Below are positions 23,568-31,956 of a stretch of DNA of 64,000 bases, piece by piece. The notes below the pieces were generated by a model. The model made no database searches, was not told where the DNA came from, and was given only the letters and a program-made list of their open reading frames with translations. The position numbers were made by a program, and so were the translations under genes. Numbering within the stretch: position 1 is the first letter of the stretch; each line of letters begins with the position of its first letter. Source of the stretch: Halolamina pelagica (GTDB lineage Archaea; Halobacteriota; Halobacteria; Halobacteriales; Haloferacaceae). The DNA lies in assembly GCF_900115675.1 (NCBI RefSeq), contig NZ_FOXI01000002.1, positions 1 through 64,000 of the forward strand. Direction: 5' to 3'.

Positions 23568-26071
23568 GCGTTATCACCGCCGTCGTCGCTACGTTCAGCC
23601 GGCTCCGTCGCCGCGGTCCGGCCGCCGTCGGCGACGGCCGCGTCCGGGGTTGCGCGCGGGGGCTCGCTCGCCGACGTGGGTTCGTCGCCCCCCGACTGCG
23701 GCCCGAGCGGTCGGGTCGTGTTGCCGACCACGAGCAGGCTCGACGCCGCCATGGCGACGGCGGCGATCAGCGGCGTGATGACGCCCAGGACGGCCGCGGG
23801 GACGGCGACCGCGTTGTAGAGGAACGCCCAGGCGAGGTTCTCGCGGACGCGCCGCCGCGTGGCGGCGAGCGTGTCGAGCGCGCGGTCGACCGCCGAGAGG
23901 TCCCGCCCCACGAGCACCGCGTCCGCGGCGTCGGCGGCGAGTTCCGTGCCCGAGGCGACCGCGACCCCCAGGTCCGCGGCGGCCAGCGCGGGGGCGTCGT
24001 TGCTGCCGTCGCCGACCATCGCGACGGTGCCCTCCGAGCTGAGCCGCCGGACGGTCTCGGTCTTGCCCGCCGGGGGCAGGCCGGCGTACACCTCGTCGAT
24101 CCCCGGGACGTCGCGGAACCGGTCGGCGGCGGGGCCCTGGTCGCCCGTGAGGACGACGACGCGGCGGTCCTCGCTCAGTCGCTCGACCGCTTCGCGCCAC
24201 CCGGGACGCGGGTCGTCGCCGGCGACCAGCACGCCCCGGACGCGTTCGTCCCAGCCCACGAAGGCGGCGAGGCGGCCCGCGGACTCGGCGCTCGCGTAGC
24301 GTTCGCGGAGGTCGTCGGGGACCGTGGCGTCCTCGAACAGCGACTCGTCGCCGACGGTGACCCGGCGTTTCCCGGCGACCCGCCCCGCGACGCCGCGGCC
24401 GGGATGGGTCTCGTAGTCGGTCACCGTCGTGTCCGGGCCGACTCGCGTGCCGGCGTCGTCGGCCGCCTCGACGATCGCGGCCGCGATGGGGTGGTCCGAG
24501 CGCGCCTCGACCGCCGCCGCGTGACCCAACACCGTCTCGCGGTCGGCCCCGTCGGCGGCTTCGACCTCGTGCAGCGCCATCTCGCCGGTCGTGAGCGTCC
24601 CGGTCTTGTCCAGCGCGACCACGTCGACCCGTCTCGCGGTCTCGACGGCGCTCCCGTCGGTCAACACGACGCCGTCCGCGAGCAGCGAGCGCGTGCCGGC
24701 GGCGATGGCCAGCGGCGTCGCCAGTCCCAGCGCACAGGGACAGGACACCACGAGGACCGCGAGCCCCGTCAGCAGCGCCCCGGTGAGCGGGGCGCCGAGG
24801 AACAGGTGGACGGCGAAGGCAACGACGCCGAGGACGAGCACCAGTGGGACGAACACCGTCGCCAGCGCGTCGGCCAGCCGCTGGGGGGCGCCCTCGCCGC
24901 GCACGTCCCAGAGCAGCGAGACCACGCGGTCGAGCGTCCGCTCGGCGCCGTCGGCGGCCCGGATCACGAGCCGGCCGTCCGAGACGACCGTCCCGCCGCG
25001 CACCTCGTCGCCCTCCCTGCGCCGGACGGGCAGGGACTCGCCGGTGACCAGTGACTCGTCGACGGCCGCGGTCCCCTCGATAACCTCGCCGTCGACCGGC
25101 ACGCGTTCGCCCGCGCGAACGACCAGTTCGTCGCCGCCGTCGACCGCCTCGACCGGGACGGTCTCGGTTCCCTCGCCCGTCCGGATCCGCGCCTCGGAGA
25201 CGCGGTCGCGCGTGAGGTCGGTGAGTTCGCCGACCGCACGCTGCTTGATCCGCTCCTCGTAGTAGCTCCCGACGGTGACGGCCATGATGACCACGATCGT
25301 CACGTCGAAGTACACCTCGATCCGGCCGGCGGCCACCGCGAGCGCGCTGTAGAGGTAGGCCGTCGTCGCCGCGAGCGCGACGAGCAGGTCCATGTTGGGC
25401 TGGCGCGTCCGGACCGCGACGTAGGCGCCCCGGAGGAGGGGGGCGCCGGTGTAGCCCAGCACGACCGTCGCCGAGAGCCAGACGTTCGCGAGCAGGAACC
25501 GCCCGGCGCCGTCGCCGAGATCGAACAGCAGCGCGTCCGGTGGGAGCCCGAAGTAGACGGGGTAGAGGAAGAGGACGTACCACAGCATCGCCATCATCCC
25601 GAAGAAGCCGCCGACGAGCAGGCGTCCGACCGTCCCGTCGTCGTCGCCCGGGCTGCCGTCCTCGGCGGTCGGTTCGGCCCGGTAGCCGACGCCCGAGACG
25701 GCGTCGGCGACCGCGCTCGGGTCGGTCGCGTCGGCGTCGTAGTGGACCCGCATCGCGTCCGCGGGGAAGTTCGCGTCCGCCGCGGCGACGCCGTCGCTGT
25801 CGGCCGCCCGGCCTTCGAGGAACGCCTCGCAACTGGCGCAGTGCATCCCGTCGACCTGGAGGTAGGCGGTCTCGGCGTCCTCCGGGATGGATGCTTCGGG
25901 CTCCCGGACCGACTCGCGGGCGTCGGCGGCGTCCATCGTTGCCGGGTCGTCGAGGCTCCGGGCGACTTCGAGACAGCCCCGACAGCAGAACTCGCCGTCG
26001 ACGCCCTCGTCGGTCACGGGGTCGGGCGGCGTCGTGAGCCCACAGAGCGTGCAGCCGTCGCTCACGGTCAC
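23564..26071 (-). CDS. CcoI/FixI-like copper-transporting P-type ATPase
   Basis: An 835-residue heavy-metal ATPase of the plasma membrane. The N-terminus has CTLCG (residues 7-11) and FCCRGC (28-33), a cysteine-rich pattern typical of CcoI/FixI proteins, then an HMA domain with MHCASC (76-81). Membrane helices include the copper-site CPCALGLATPLA; the catalytic DKTGTLTTGE and hinge GDGSNDAPALAAADLGVA are intact. CcoI-type pumps supply copper to cytochrome oxidase rather than detoxify the cytosol, and this gene sits about 1.5 kb from coxBA and next to a halocyanin. The C-terminal about 40 residues are a low-complexity polar tail. Confidence 0.9.
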   Translation of the reverse strand: MTVSDGCTLCGLTTPPDPVTDEGVDGEFCCRGCLEVARSLDDPATMDAADARESVREPEASIPEDAETAYLQVDGMHCASCEAFLEGRAADSDGVAAADANFPADAMRVHYDADATDPSAVADAVSGVGYRAEPTAEDGSPGDDDGTVGRLLVGGFFGMMAMLWYVLFLYPVYFGLPPDALLFDLGDGAGRFLLANVWLSATVVLGYTGAPLLRGAYVAVRTRQPNMDLLVALAATTAYLYSALAVAAGRIEVYFDVTIVVIMAVTVGSYYEERIKQRAVGELTDLTRDRVSEARIRTGEGTETVPVEAVDGGDELVVRAGERVPVDGEVIEGTAAVDESLVTGESLPVRRREGDEVRGGTVVSDGRLVIRAADGAERTLDRVVSLLWDVRGEGAPQRLADALATVFVPLVLVLGVVAFAVHLFLGAPLTGALLTGLAVLVVSCPCALGLATPLAIAAGTRSLLADGVVLTDGSAVETARRVDVVALDKTGTLTTGEMALHEVEAADGADRETVLGHAAAVEARSDHPIAAAIVEAADDAGTRVGPDTTVTDYETHPGRGVAGRVAGKRRVTVGDESLFEDATVPDDLRERYASAESAGRLAAFVGWDERVRGVLVAGDDPRPGWREAVERLSEDRRVVVLTGDQGPAADRFRDVPGIDEVYAGLPPAGKTETVRRLSSEGTVAMVGDGSNDAPALAAADLGVAVASGTELAADAADAVLVGRDLSAVDRALDTLAATRRRVRENLAWAFLYNAVAVPAAVLGVITPLIAAVAMAASSLLVVGNTTRPLGPQSGGDEPTSASEPPRATPDAAVADGGRTAATEPAERSDDGGDNA

Positions 26072-26118
26072 GCCACCCCCGGTCGGACCGCGCGGGCGCT
26101 ACCGCGTCGGTGCATCGC

Positions 26119-26301
26119 TCAGATGCCGCTTGCGTCGGGCGTCTCGTGGGGCCCGAACATCATGTACAGCCCCGCCAGGATCAGCAGCACGCACGCTGTC
26201 GACGCGAGGCCGACGACGATCCCGCCGCTGACGCCGAGTGCGTACACCCAGACCGGGATCAGCGCCGCGAGCCCGATGGCGATCAGTTTTCGTGCAGACA
26301 T
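26119..26301 (-). CDS. small two-helix membrane protein of the cox region
   Basis: Sixty residues, MSARKLIAIGLAALIPVWVYALGVSGG..., with two hydrophobic helices and a short polar C-tail ending DASGI. It is upstream of and on the same strand as the copper ATPase gene with a 47-base gap. Haloarchaeal oxidase loci often carry such short proteins, but function is unknown. The clear membrane pattern and clean ATG support it. Confidence 0.65.
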   Translation of the reverse strand: MSARKLIAIGLAALIPVWVYALGVSGGIVVGLASTACVLLILAGLYMMFGPHETPDASGI

Positions 26302-26401
26302 TGGACGCCGGTACGCGTTCCGGGATGTACTGTCCTGTGCCGATTCCTACCCCGTGGGAACTGCCGGGATCGGTTAATGGGTTGGGGGATAAGGCGGCCC
26401 C

Positions 26402-27619
26402 ATGGCACCGAACAGGGACAGACAGCCACGGCCGACACGGCGACGGCTCCTCGCCGCCGGTGGTACGGTCGCGACGGGGGCGCTCCTCGGCGCGACTGCG
26501 CCGGCGGCTGCGCAGTCGAGCGATTTCGACGGGTGGTTCGACGACGTCGACAACTACGACGGCGTCGTCGACCGCACGGGAGAGTCCGAGGTGACCGTCG
26601 AGGTCGGCGTCGACAACGGCGGGCAGCCCTACGGGTTCGGCCCGCCGGCGGTCAGGATCGATCCGGGAGCGACTGTCGTCTGGGAGTGGACCGGCAGGGG
26701 TGGTTCGCACAACGTCGTCGCGGAGGACGGCTCCTTCGAGTCCGAGCTCGTCGGGGAAGCCGGCCACACCTTCAGTCACACCTTCGAGAGCGAGGGGACG
26801 TTCAAGTACGTCTGTATCCCCCACGAGGCGCTCGGCATGAAGGGCGCCATCGTCGTCGGCGGCGGCGGGGGCGGCGGTGTCTCCGAGCCGGACTACGACG
26901 GCTGGTTCGACGACGTCGACAACTACGAGGAGACCGTCGACGAGCGCGGGAACTCGGAAGTCACCGTCGAGGTCGGCGTCGACAACGGCGGGCAGCCCTA
27001 CGGGTTCGGCCCGCCGGCGGTCCGGATCGACCCGGGGACCACGGTCGTCTGGGAGTGGACCGGCAGGGGTGGTTCGCACAACGTCGTCGCGGAGGACGGC
27101 TCCTTCGAGTCCGAGCTCGTCGGGGAAGCCGGCCACACCTTCAGCCACACCTTCGAGAACGAGGGCACGTACAAGTACGTCTGTATCCCCCACGAGGCGC
27201 TCGGCATGAAGGGCGCCATCGTCGTCGGCAACATCAGCGGCGGTGGCGGCGACGGCGGCGACGGCGGTCAGGAGACACCGGCGGAAGGGGAGACGGGCGG
27301 CGGCAGCTTGATCCCCGTCCCCTCGGACTTCGTCGGCTGGTTCGCGCTCGTGATCGGCGGCAGTCTCGGGGTCGCGGTGACCACCGTCCTCGGGGCCGAG
27401 TCCTACGCGGCCTACCGCGACCACGCGGCCTCCGAACAGGCGTACGTCGGCGAGCAGGCCACCGAGGCGGTCGAGCAGGAGCCGGTCGAGGAGATCGACG
27501 GTGACTACGACCCGCTGGGGACGGCGGCGCTCGTCGCGGGGTACTTCGTCCTGATCGTACTGCTGTGGGTGTTCATGTACTTCGTCGAGTTCATCGGCGG
27601 TCCCACGATCACTGGCTAA
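26402..27619 (+). CDS. double-domain halocyanin (blue copper protein), membrane anchored
   Basis: A periplasm-facing electron carrier. A Tat signal (TRRRLLAAGGTVATGALLG) leads to two near-identical plastocyanin-like domains (about residues 38-158 and 163-280). Each has the upstream His ligand in GRGGSHNVVAEDG and the C-x2-H-x4-M cluster in CIPHEALGMKG, the full type 1 copper set. A Gly-rich linker and two C-terminal hydrophobic helices (GWFALVIGGSLGVAVTT and AGYFVLIVLLWVFMYFVEF) follow. It is directly ahead of coxB, so it is the likely electron donor to the oxidase. The two domains share long stretches of identical DNA. Confidence 0.92.
   Translation: MAPNRDRQPRPTRRRLLAAGGTVATGALLGATAPAAAQSSDFDGWFDDVDNYDGVVDRTGESEVTVEVGVDNGGQPYGFGPPAVRIDPGATVVWEWTGRGGSHNVVAEDGSFESELVGEAGHTFSHTFESEGTFKYVCIPHEALGMKGAIVVGGGGGGGVSEPDYDGWFDDVDNYEETVDERGNSEVTVEVGVDNGGQPYGFGPPAVRIDPGTTVVWEWTGRGGSHNVVAEDGSFESELVGEAGHTFSHTFENEGTYKYVCIPHEALGMKGAIVVGNISGGGGDGGDGGQETPAEGETGGGSLIPVPSDFVGWFALVIGGSLGVAVTTVLGAESYAAYRDHAASEQAYVGEQATEAVEQEPVEEIDGDYDPLGTAALVAGYFVLIVLLWVFMYFVEFIGGPTITG
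26675..27144. repeat. intragenic duplication in the halocyanin gene
   Basis: The segments 26675-26775 and 27044-27144 are identical over 101 bases, offset 369 bases (123 codons), inside a longer region of high similarity covering both copper domains. Identity including third codon positions points to recent duplication or gene conversion between the domains. Confidence 0.9.
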
Positions 27620-27621
27620 CT

Positions 27622-28143
27622 ATGCACGTTCATCGATTCGAGAGACTCTGGTTCGGCGTATCGCTCGTCCTGATCGTCGCGTTCATCGGGACCATCATCT
27701 ACGGTGCGGTCGGTCCCGGGATCGCGATGGTCGACGACAGCGGCGGTACCGTCGAGCCGTCGGTCATCGCCGACGGCAACTACGAGCAGACGAACAACTT
27801 CCGGGAACCCGGCGTCTACGACACCGAGGACGGCGTCGAAGTGTACGTCATCGCGCGACAGTACTTCTTCCAGCCGGGGACCACGGAGCCGATCCGAGTG
27901 CCGGCGGGCGAGCCGATATCGTTCCACGTCACCTCGCCCGACGTGACACACGGGTTCAACCTCGCGGGGACGAACGTGAACACGATGGTGATCCCCGGAC
28001 AGGTCGCGGAGTTCTCCGTCACGTTCGAGGAGACGGGCGAACACGGCATCGTCTGCCACGAGTACTGCGGCAGCGGCCACCACACGATGGAGGGGCAGGT
28101 CGTCGTCGTCGAGCAGTCGGAGTTCGAGGGAGGTGAGAACTGA
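27622..28143 (+). CDS. coxB: cytochrome c oxidase subunit II (ba3-type, CuA)
   Basis: From ATG 27622 the 173-residue protein has a single N-terminal membrane helix (FGVSLVLIVAFIGTIIYG) and a cupredoxin domain. The CuA centre is CHEYCGSGHHTM (C-x3-C-x3-H-x2-M) near residue 140, with the upstream His ligand in DVTHGFNLAG. One helix and short length are typical of ba3/B-type oxidases. The stop overlaps the start of coxA (TGATG), preceded by a GGGAGGTGAG ribosome-binding sequence. It accepts electrons from the halocyanin encoded just upstream. Confidence 0.94.
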   Translation: MHVHRFERLWFGVSLVLIVAFIGTIIYGAVGPGIAMVDDSGGTVEPSVIADGNYEQTNNFREPGVYDTEDGVEVYVIARQYFFQPGTTEPIRVPAGEPISFHVTSPDVTHGFNLAGTNVNTMVIPGQVAEFSVTFEETGEHGIVCHEYCGSGHHTMEGQVVVVEQSEFEGGEN

Positions 28144-29900
28144 TGGCTACTGAACACGGCACCGAGACGGGGTTCGAGACCGAGCAGGAGTACGTCGAAA
28201 CCGAGGACGGGACGCGCCGCCGACTGGCGTTCGTCGACCGGTTCCCCGAGGCGGCCCGGACCGCCCGGATCTGCCTGTGGATCGCCTTCGCGGCCTTCGG
28301 CGTCGGCGCGCTGTTCGGGCTGATTCAGGCACTGCACCGGACGAACACGCTGCGGATCATCCCGTCGTCGGACTACTACACGATCCTGACGGGGCACGGC
28401 GTGCTGCTGGCGCTGGTGTTCACCACGTTCGGGATCGCGGGGCTGTTCCACTGGGCGAACACCCGCAGCCTCGGCGTCTCGCCGACGAGTCGGCGGCTGA
28501 CGCAGGGCTGGCTCTGGACGATGTCGATCGGTACCCTGCTCGCCGCGGGGACGATCGTCGGCGGGCTGTTCGACTGGATCCCGGCGAGCGCGGACGTGTT
28601 GTACACGTTCTACGCGCCGCTCGAGGCCCACCCGCTGTTCTACATCGGCGCCGCGTTGCTGATCGTCGGCTCGTGGGGCGCGGGACTCGACTGGTTCCTG
28701 CAGTACCGTGAGTGGCGCTCGCACAACCCCGACGCCCGCATCCCGCTGCAGTCGTTCATGGTGATGACGACGATGCTGATGTGGTACCTCTCCTCCGCGG
28801 GGGTGGCCATCGAGGTGGTGTTCTTCCTCATCCCGTGGTCGCTCGGGCTGATCAGCCAGGTCGACCCGCTGCTGACCCGGACGCTGTTCTGGTACTTCGG
28901 CCACCCGGTGGTGTACTTCTGGCTGCTGCCGGCGTACGTTGTCTGGTACACCGTCCTGCCGAAGCTCGCGGGCGGCCGGCTGTTCAGTGACCCGCTCGCG
29001 CGAGTGACGTTCGTGCTGTTCCTGTTGCTGTCGACGCCGGTCGGGTTCCACCACCAGTACACCGACCCCGGGATCGCCTCGGGCTACAAGTTGGTCGCGA
29101 TGACCAACACGTTCTTCCTGCTGTTGCCGTCGCTGTTGACGCTGTTCACCGTCGTCGCGAGCATGGAACACGGGGCGCGCCAGCAGGGGGCGAAGGGGTA
29201 CCTCGCGTGGCTCAAGGACCTCCCGTGGGAGCGCCCCGAGTTCTCCGGCGTCGCGCTCGCGGGGATCATGTTCGCCGCCGGCGGGTTCTCCGGGATGATC
29301 AACGCCGGGATGAACATCAACTACCTCATCCACAACACCATCTGGGTGCCCGGCCACTTCCACCTCACCGTGGGGACGGCGTACGCGCTGACGCTGATGG
29401 CCATCGCCTACTGGCTGGTGCCCCAGCTCACCGGGAAGCGCCTGCAGTTCCGCGGGATGGCGGCGATCCAGCCGTTCGTCTGGTTCGTCGGGATGGTGCT
29501 GATGTCGAACGCGATGCACCGCGGCGGCCTCGCCGGGATCCCCCGGCGGACCGCCGAACCCCAGTACGACCAGGTCACCTTCGACGCCGTCGTCGGGACG
29601 GTCGGCGAGATGCGGATCCAGATCGCCATCGGCGGCACGCTGCTGTTCGTCGGCGCGATGATGTTCCTCGCCGTGATGGCCGGTACTTGGGCGCTCGGCA
29701 AGCCCAACAGCCAACTCCGTGTCAACGGCTCGATCCCCGAGCCGCTCTCCGGCGCCGAGGAGTCGCCGCGCGTGCTCGACAACCTGAAGCTCTGGACCGC
29801 GATCGCGATCGCGCTGGTGCTGCTGGCCTACGGCATCCCGCTGTACGACATGGTCGCCGACGGGATCCTCTGGCCCGGTAGCGTCCCGTTCCCGGAGTAG
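28143..29900 (+). CDS. coxA: cytochrome oxidase subunit I (ba3-type)
   Basis: A 585-residue heme-copper oxidase subunit with 12 or more helices. Seen are the low-spin heme ligand region ILTGHGVLLALVFTTFG, the CuB/cross-link segment YFGHPVVYFWLLPAY (His and Tyr of the active site), the CuB pair HHQYTDPG, and the heme-ligand helix GHFHLTVGTAYALT. These forms, with VYFW and no K/D-channel glutamate motif of A-type enzymes, suit the B-type (ba3) family known as CbaA in Natronomonas. It reduces oxygen to water with proton pumping, in operon with coxB. Confidence 0.94.
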   Translation: MATEHGTETGFETEQEYVETEDGTRRRLAFVDRFPEAARTARICLWIAFAAFGVGALFGLIQALHRTNTLRIIPSSDYYTILTGHGVLLALVFTTFGIAGLFHWANTRSLGVSPTSRRLTQGWLWTMSIGTLLAAGTIVGGLFDWIPASADVLYTFYAPLEAHPLFYIGAALLIVGSWGAGLDWFLQYREWRSHNPDARIPLQSFMVMTTMLMWYLSSAGVAIEVVFFLIPWSLGLISQVDPLLTRTLFWYFGHPVVYFWLLPAYVVWYTVLPKLAGGRLFSDPLARVTFVLFLLLSTPVGFHHQYTDPGIASGYKLVAMTNTFFLLLPSLLTLFTVVASMEHGARQQGAKGYLAWLKDLPWERPEFSGVALAGIMFAAGGFSGMINAGMNINYLIHNTIWVPGHFHLTVGTAYALTLMAIAYWLVPQLTGKRLQFRGMAAIQPFVWFVGMVLMSNAMHRGGLAGIPRRTAEPQYDQVTFDAVVGTVGEMRIQIAIGGTLLFVGAMMFLAVMAGTWALGKPNSQLRVNGSIPEPLSGAEESPRVLDNLKLWTAIAIALVLLAYGIPLYDMVADGILWPGSVPFPE

Positions 29901-29922
29901 CGGCGCTCCCTCTCCGCCCTCT

Positions 29923-30522
29923 ATGAGTGATTCCCCACCGGACACCGACGAACCGACTGATCCCGACGAGCCCACAGCGCCGCCGGCCGACGACGAGGAG
30001 ATCGACCGGCGCCGACTGATCCGCTGGATCGCCCTGATCGCCTTCGGCATCCCCGTCGTCGTCGAAGTGCTGACGTTCGCCAACATCATCGACGCCGAAC
30101 TGCTCGGTGGCGACGACGATGACCCGACCGAGACGGGCACGGCGACGCCGACGGACCGGCCGGACGCGGTCGGGGTCGGCGACGAACTGCTGCCCGAGAC
30201 CGCGGCTAGCGAGACGATCACCACGTCGGAGATCCGTGCGGAGGAGTCGTCCCGGACGTACGTCTTCGGCGTCGAGGTGGAGAACGACACCGACGCCACG
30301 GTCGAAATCCGGACGCGACACGTACGTCTGCGCGACGGGGAGCGTATCGACGGCGTCTCGAGTACGGGCTCGATCGAACCCGGTAGCTCGGGGACGCTGA
30401 CGGCGGCGTGGCAGATCCCCGAGGGGTCGATGCCCGGCGCCGTCGAGGTGGTGGCGCTCCGGGACGGGGGCCGCGTGTTCGAGGACTACGTGACGGTGGA
30501 GCGGCCGCCGATCGTCGGGTGA
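29923..30522 (+). CDS. membrane-anchored protein of the oxidase operon
   Basis: A 199-residue protein: an acidic cytosolic tail, one helix (LIRWIALIAFGIPVVVEVLTF, about 30-50), a TP linker, and an extracytoplasmic beta-rich domain (SRTYVFGVEVENDTDATVEIRTRHV ... GTLTAAWQIPEGSMPG) like FxLYD/immunoglobulin-type modules. It begins 22 bases after coxA on the same strand. No metal ligands are visible. Accessory or assembly role is only inferred from the operon. Confidence 0.7.
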   Translation: MSDSPPDTDEPTDPDEPTAPPADDEEIDRRRLIRWIALIAFGIPVVVEVLTFANIIDAELLGGDDDDPTETGTATPTDRPDAVGVGDELLPETAASETITTSEIRAEESSRTYVFGVEVENDTDATVEIRTRHVRLRDGERIDGVSSTGSIEPGSSGTLTAAWQIPEGSMPGAVEVVALRDGGRVFEDYVTVERPPIVG

Positions 30523-30979
30523 GCCGGCGGCGTCGCCTACCGAGGGAAGAAGGACTCCGGGCGTGGCGGGCTCGAGATCGTCTACGAGGATGACGGCGGT
30601 CCCGGGAAGGCACCGAGACGATCTACTTCGCCCCGTCGGAAACGACGCGGGAACTCCGTGCCGAGCGAGGCATCCTCAGCGACATCGTCGCCCACGAGAT
30701 CCCCGAGCCAGCGGTCCGACTCGTGGTCGAGGACAGCTTCGGCAGAAGCGTCCAGGACTTCATCAACAACCCGACGAAGAGAGTAGGCAGAACAGTTCGA
30801 GTACACCGCCAGAGCCTTCAAACAGGTCATGGACCACCAGGGCTGGGACGAACCACTCAGGGTCAGCGGAACCCTGGAGGACCCGACATACGAACACCTT
30901 GCAAGAGACGAATTCGACCAGATAATGGACCAGCGAGGAAGCTCAAGTACTTCAACGGGCTTCTTCTCGATCAGTTGAA
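30523..30979 (+). pseudogene. multiply frameshifted remnant of an unidentified protein
   Basis: Protein-like sequence jumps between all frames: VAYRGKKDSGRGGLEIVYEDDG (from about 30532), then GTETIYFAPSETTRELRAERG to FINNPTKR (30609-30780), then AEQFEYTARAFKQVMDHQGW to DEFDQIMDQRG (30787-30945). At least two frameshifts break it. I do not recognise the family. From 30980 to 31171 I see no gene. Confidence 0.5.
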
Positions 30980-31171
30980 GATGATCTCTGCGGATGCTTG
31001 AGGCGGCGGTCTCGTCCCATAGCAGTAGGAATATAAAAACAAACAGGCTCCATTCACACACCTACTTACCGGCTGTTTCACTCTAGACCCGGGTGAGAAC
31101 CCGCTTCGATGTTGTAGATGGATTCGGTAGTAAGCCAAACATTTGCCCTTGTATCAAACCCCTAACTCCAC

Positions 31172-31498
31172 ATGGATCGGAGGCAAATACTGGCCTCCAT
31201 CGGACCTGGTCTAATTCTCATGACGGCGGGATGTTCCTCGACAAACACTCCGACACCTGAACCAGCTCAAATCGAAGTAGCCAATAATGAACTACAGAAT
31301 GACCCAATCGTAAGAGGGGACCACGTCACAATCGATGTGACTGTCCGAAACACAGGCGGAGTCACCGGAGCCATCGATACAGAAATCCAAGGCTATACTG
31401 AACCTATCCCTGGATTCCCAGAGATCAAGGGGGAGGTGCCGCCCGGAGAAAAACATTCAGAACATCTTGTTCGAATGAACGGGCGTCATAGTCGATAG
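31172..31498 (+). CDS. lipoprotein, probably truncated
   Basis: It begins with a basic N-terminus and signal (MDRRQILASIGPGLILMTAGC) whose lipobox is TAGC, followed by a TPTPEP linker and the start of a beta-sandwich domain (IEVANNELQNDPIVRGDHVTIDVTVRNTGG). Base composition is clearly more AT-rich than that of neighbours. The frame runs into unrelated sequence near 31480 and ends soon after, at about 108 residues, shorter than such CARDB-like lipoproteins normally are. Truncation by rearrangement is likely. Confidence 0.5.
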   Translation: MDRRQILASIGPGLILMTAGCSSTNTPTPEPAQIEVANNELQNDPIVRGDHVTIDVTVRNTGGVTGAIDTEIQGYTEPIPGFPEIKGEVPPGEKHSEHLVRMNGRHSR

Positions 31499-31588
31499 AA
31501 CTGCCTCCTCGGTTTCGACCGCTAGGACTCTCGCCCGCGCCGGGATCAGCGTCGAGGCGTCACTCAGACGACGGGGGATCTCAGGATC

Positions 31589-31602
31589 CCAAACAGTATT
31601 GG
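31589..31602. promoter_or_regulatory. box A of a bipartite palindromic element
   Basis: CCAAACAGTATTGG, with CCAA/TTGG arms. The 22 bases from 31589 are identical to those from 35191, ahead of the Fe-S subunit gene. A second half-similar box lies 52 bases downstream. It is the probable upstream activating site of the small-protein/SUOX-fold/mobA operon. Confidence 0.65.
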
Positions 31603-31641
31603 TACCCGAACGATACCCCGAACGCCTCGTCGTATCTGTCC

Positions 31642-31654
31642 CCAACAGTATTGG
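31642..31654. promoter_or_regulatory. box B of the bipartite element
   Basis: CCAACAGTATTGG, one base shorter than box A, with its end 52 bases after that of box A. Exactly 39 bases separate it from the ATG of a 12-codon upstream ORF, the same distance as at the other copy (35257 to 35297). Both sites are followed by TACGTGTATG 32 bases on. Confidence 0.65.
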
Positions 31655-31693
31655 ACGTACGCTCAACAACCGGGATCGCGTATCCCTACGTGT

Positions 31694-31732
31694 ATGTTGA
31701 CAATCGCTGCAGGTGTGAAAGGAGGTGCTTAG
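31694..31732 (+). CDS. short upstream ORF (12 codons)
   Basis: ATG at 31694 opens MLTIAAGVKGGA, stopping at TAG 31730-31732, two bases before the GTG of the next gene. The end of the ORF contains a strong GGAGGTG ribosome-binding sequence (31721-31727) for that gene. It lies at the same distance from box B as the 25-codon upstream ORF does from box D at the other promoter. The peptides differ, so a regulatory rather than peptide role is more likely. Confidence 0.3.
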   Translation: MLTIAAGVKGGA

Positions 31733-31734
31733 CC

Positions 31735-31956
31735 GTGAGTAGTACCGACGAATGGCCTCTCGGTATCCCCGACATCGGAACGAATGAGTTGAACACGAGG
31801 GTTGATGCGGAGCTGACAAATCCGCAAGAGGGACTCGAAAAGACCGACGACGACACGGAGCTGGGGCTCGAGATAACCGAGGACCCACAACGGGTCTCGC
31901 GCGGTGAATTGTCGGACGACGAGGCGGCGACTGAGGTCGTGCGAGGTGACGCCTGA
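31735..31956 (+). CDS. small acidic protein related to the N-terminal extension of the Fe-S subunit
   Basis: A 73-residue protein starting at GTG 31735 with a GGAGGTG Shine-Dalgarno 7 bases upstream. IPDIGTNELNTRVDAEL ... DDDTELGLEITEDPQRVSRGELSDDE aligns by eye with residues about 11-60 of the Fe-S subunit encoded at 35371 ([17 protein letters not shown] ... [12 protein letters not shown]), roughly 45% identical. It has no cysteines. The stop overlaps the next start (TGATG). It may be a free-standing version of a docking or maturation domain, or what remains of a second Fe-S subunit. Function is unknown. Confidence 0.6.
   Translation: MSSTDEWPLGIPDIGTNELNTRVDAELTNPQEGLEKTDDDTELGLEITEDPQRVSRGELSDDEAATEVVRGDA

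Noticed and set aside
27816-30299. 827-codon minus-strand frame across coxB and coxA
   Set aside because: Antisense to convincing oxidase genes; composition is RDRGQQ-type noise typical of shadows in high-GC DNA.
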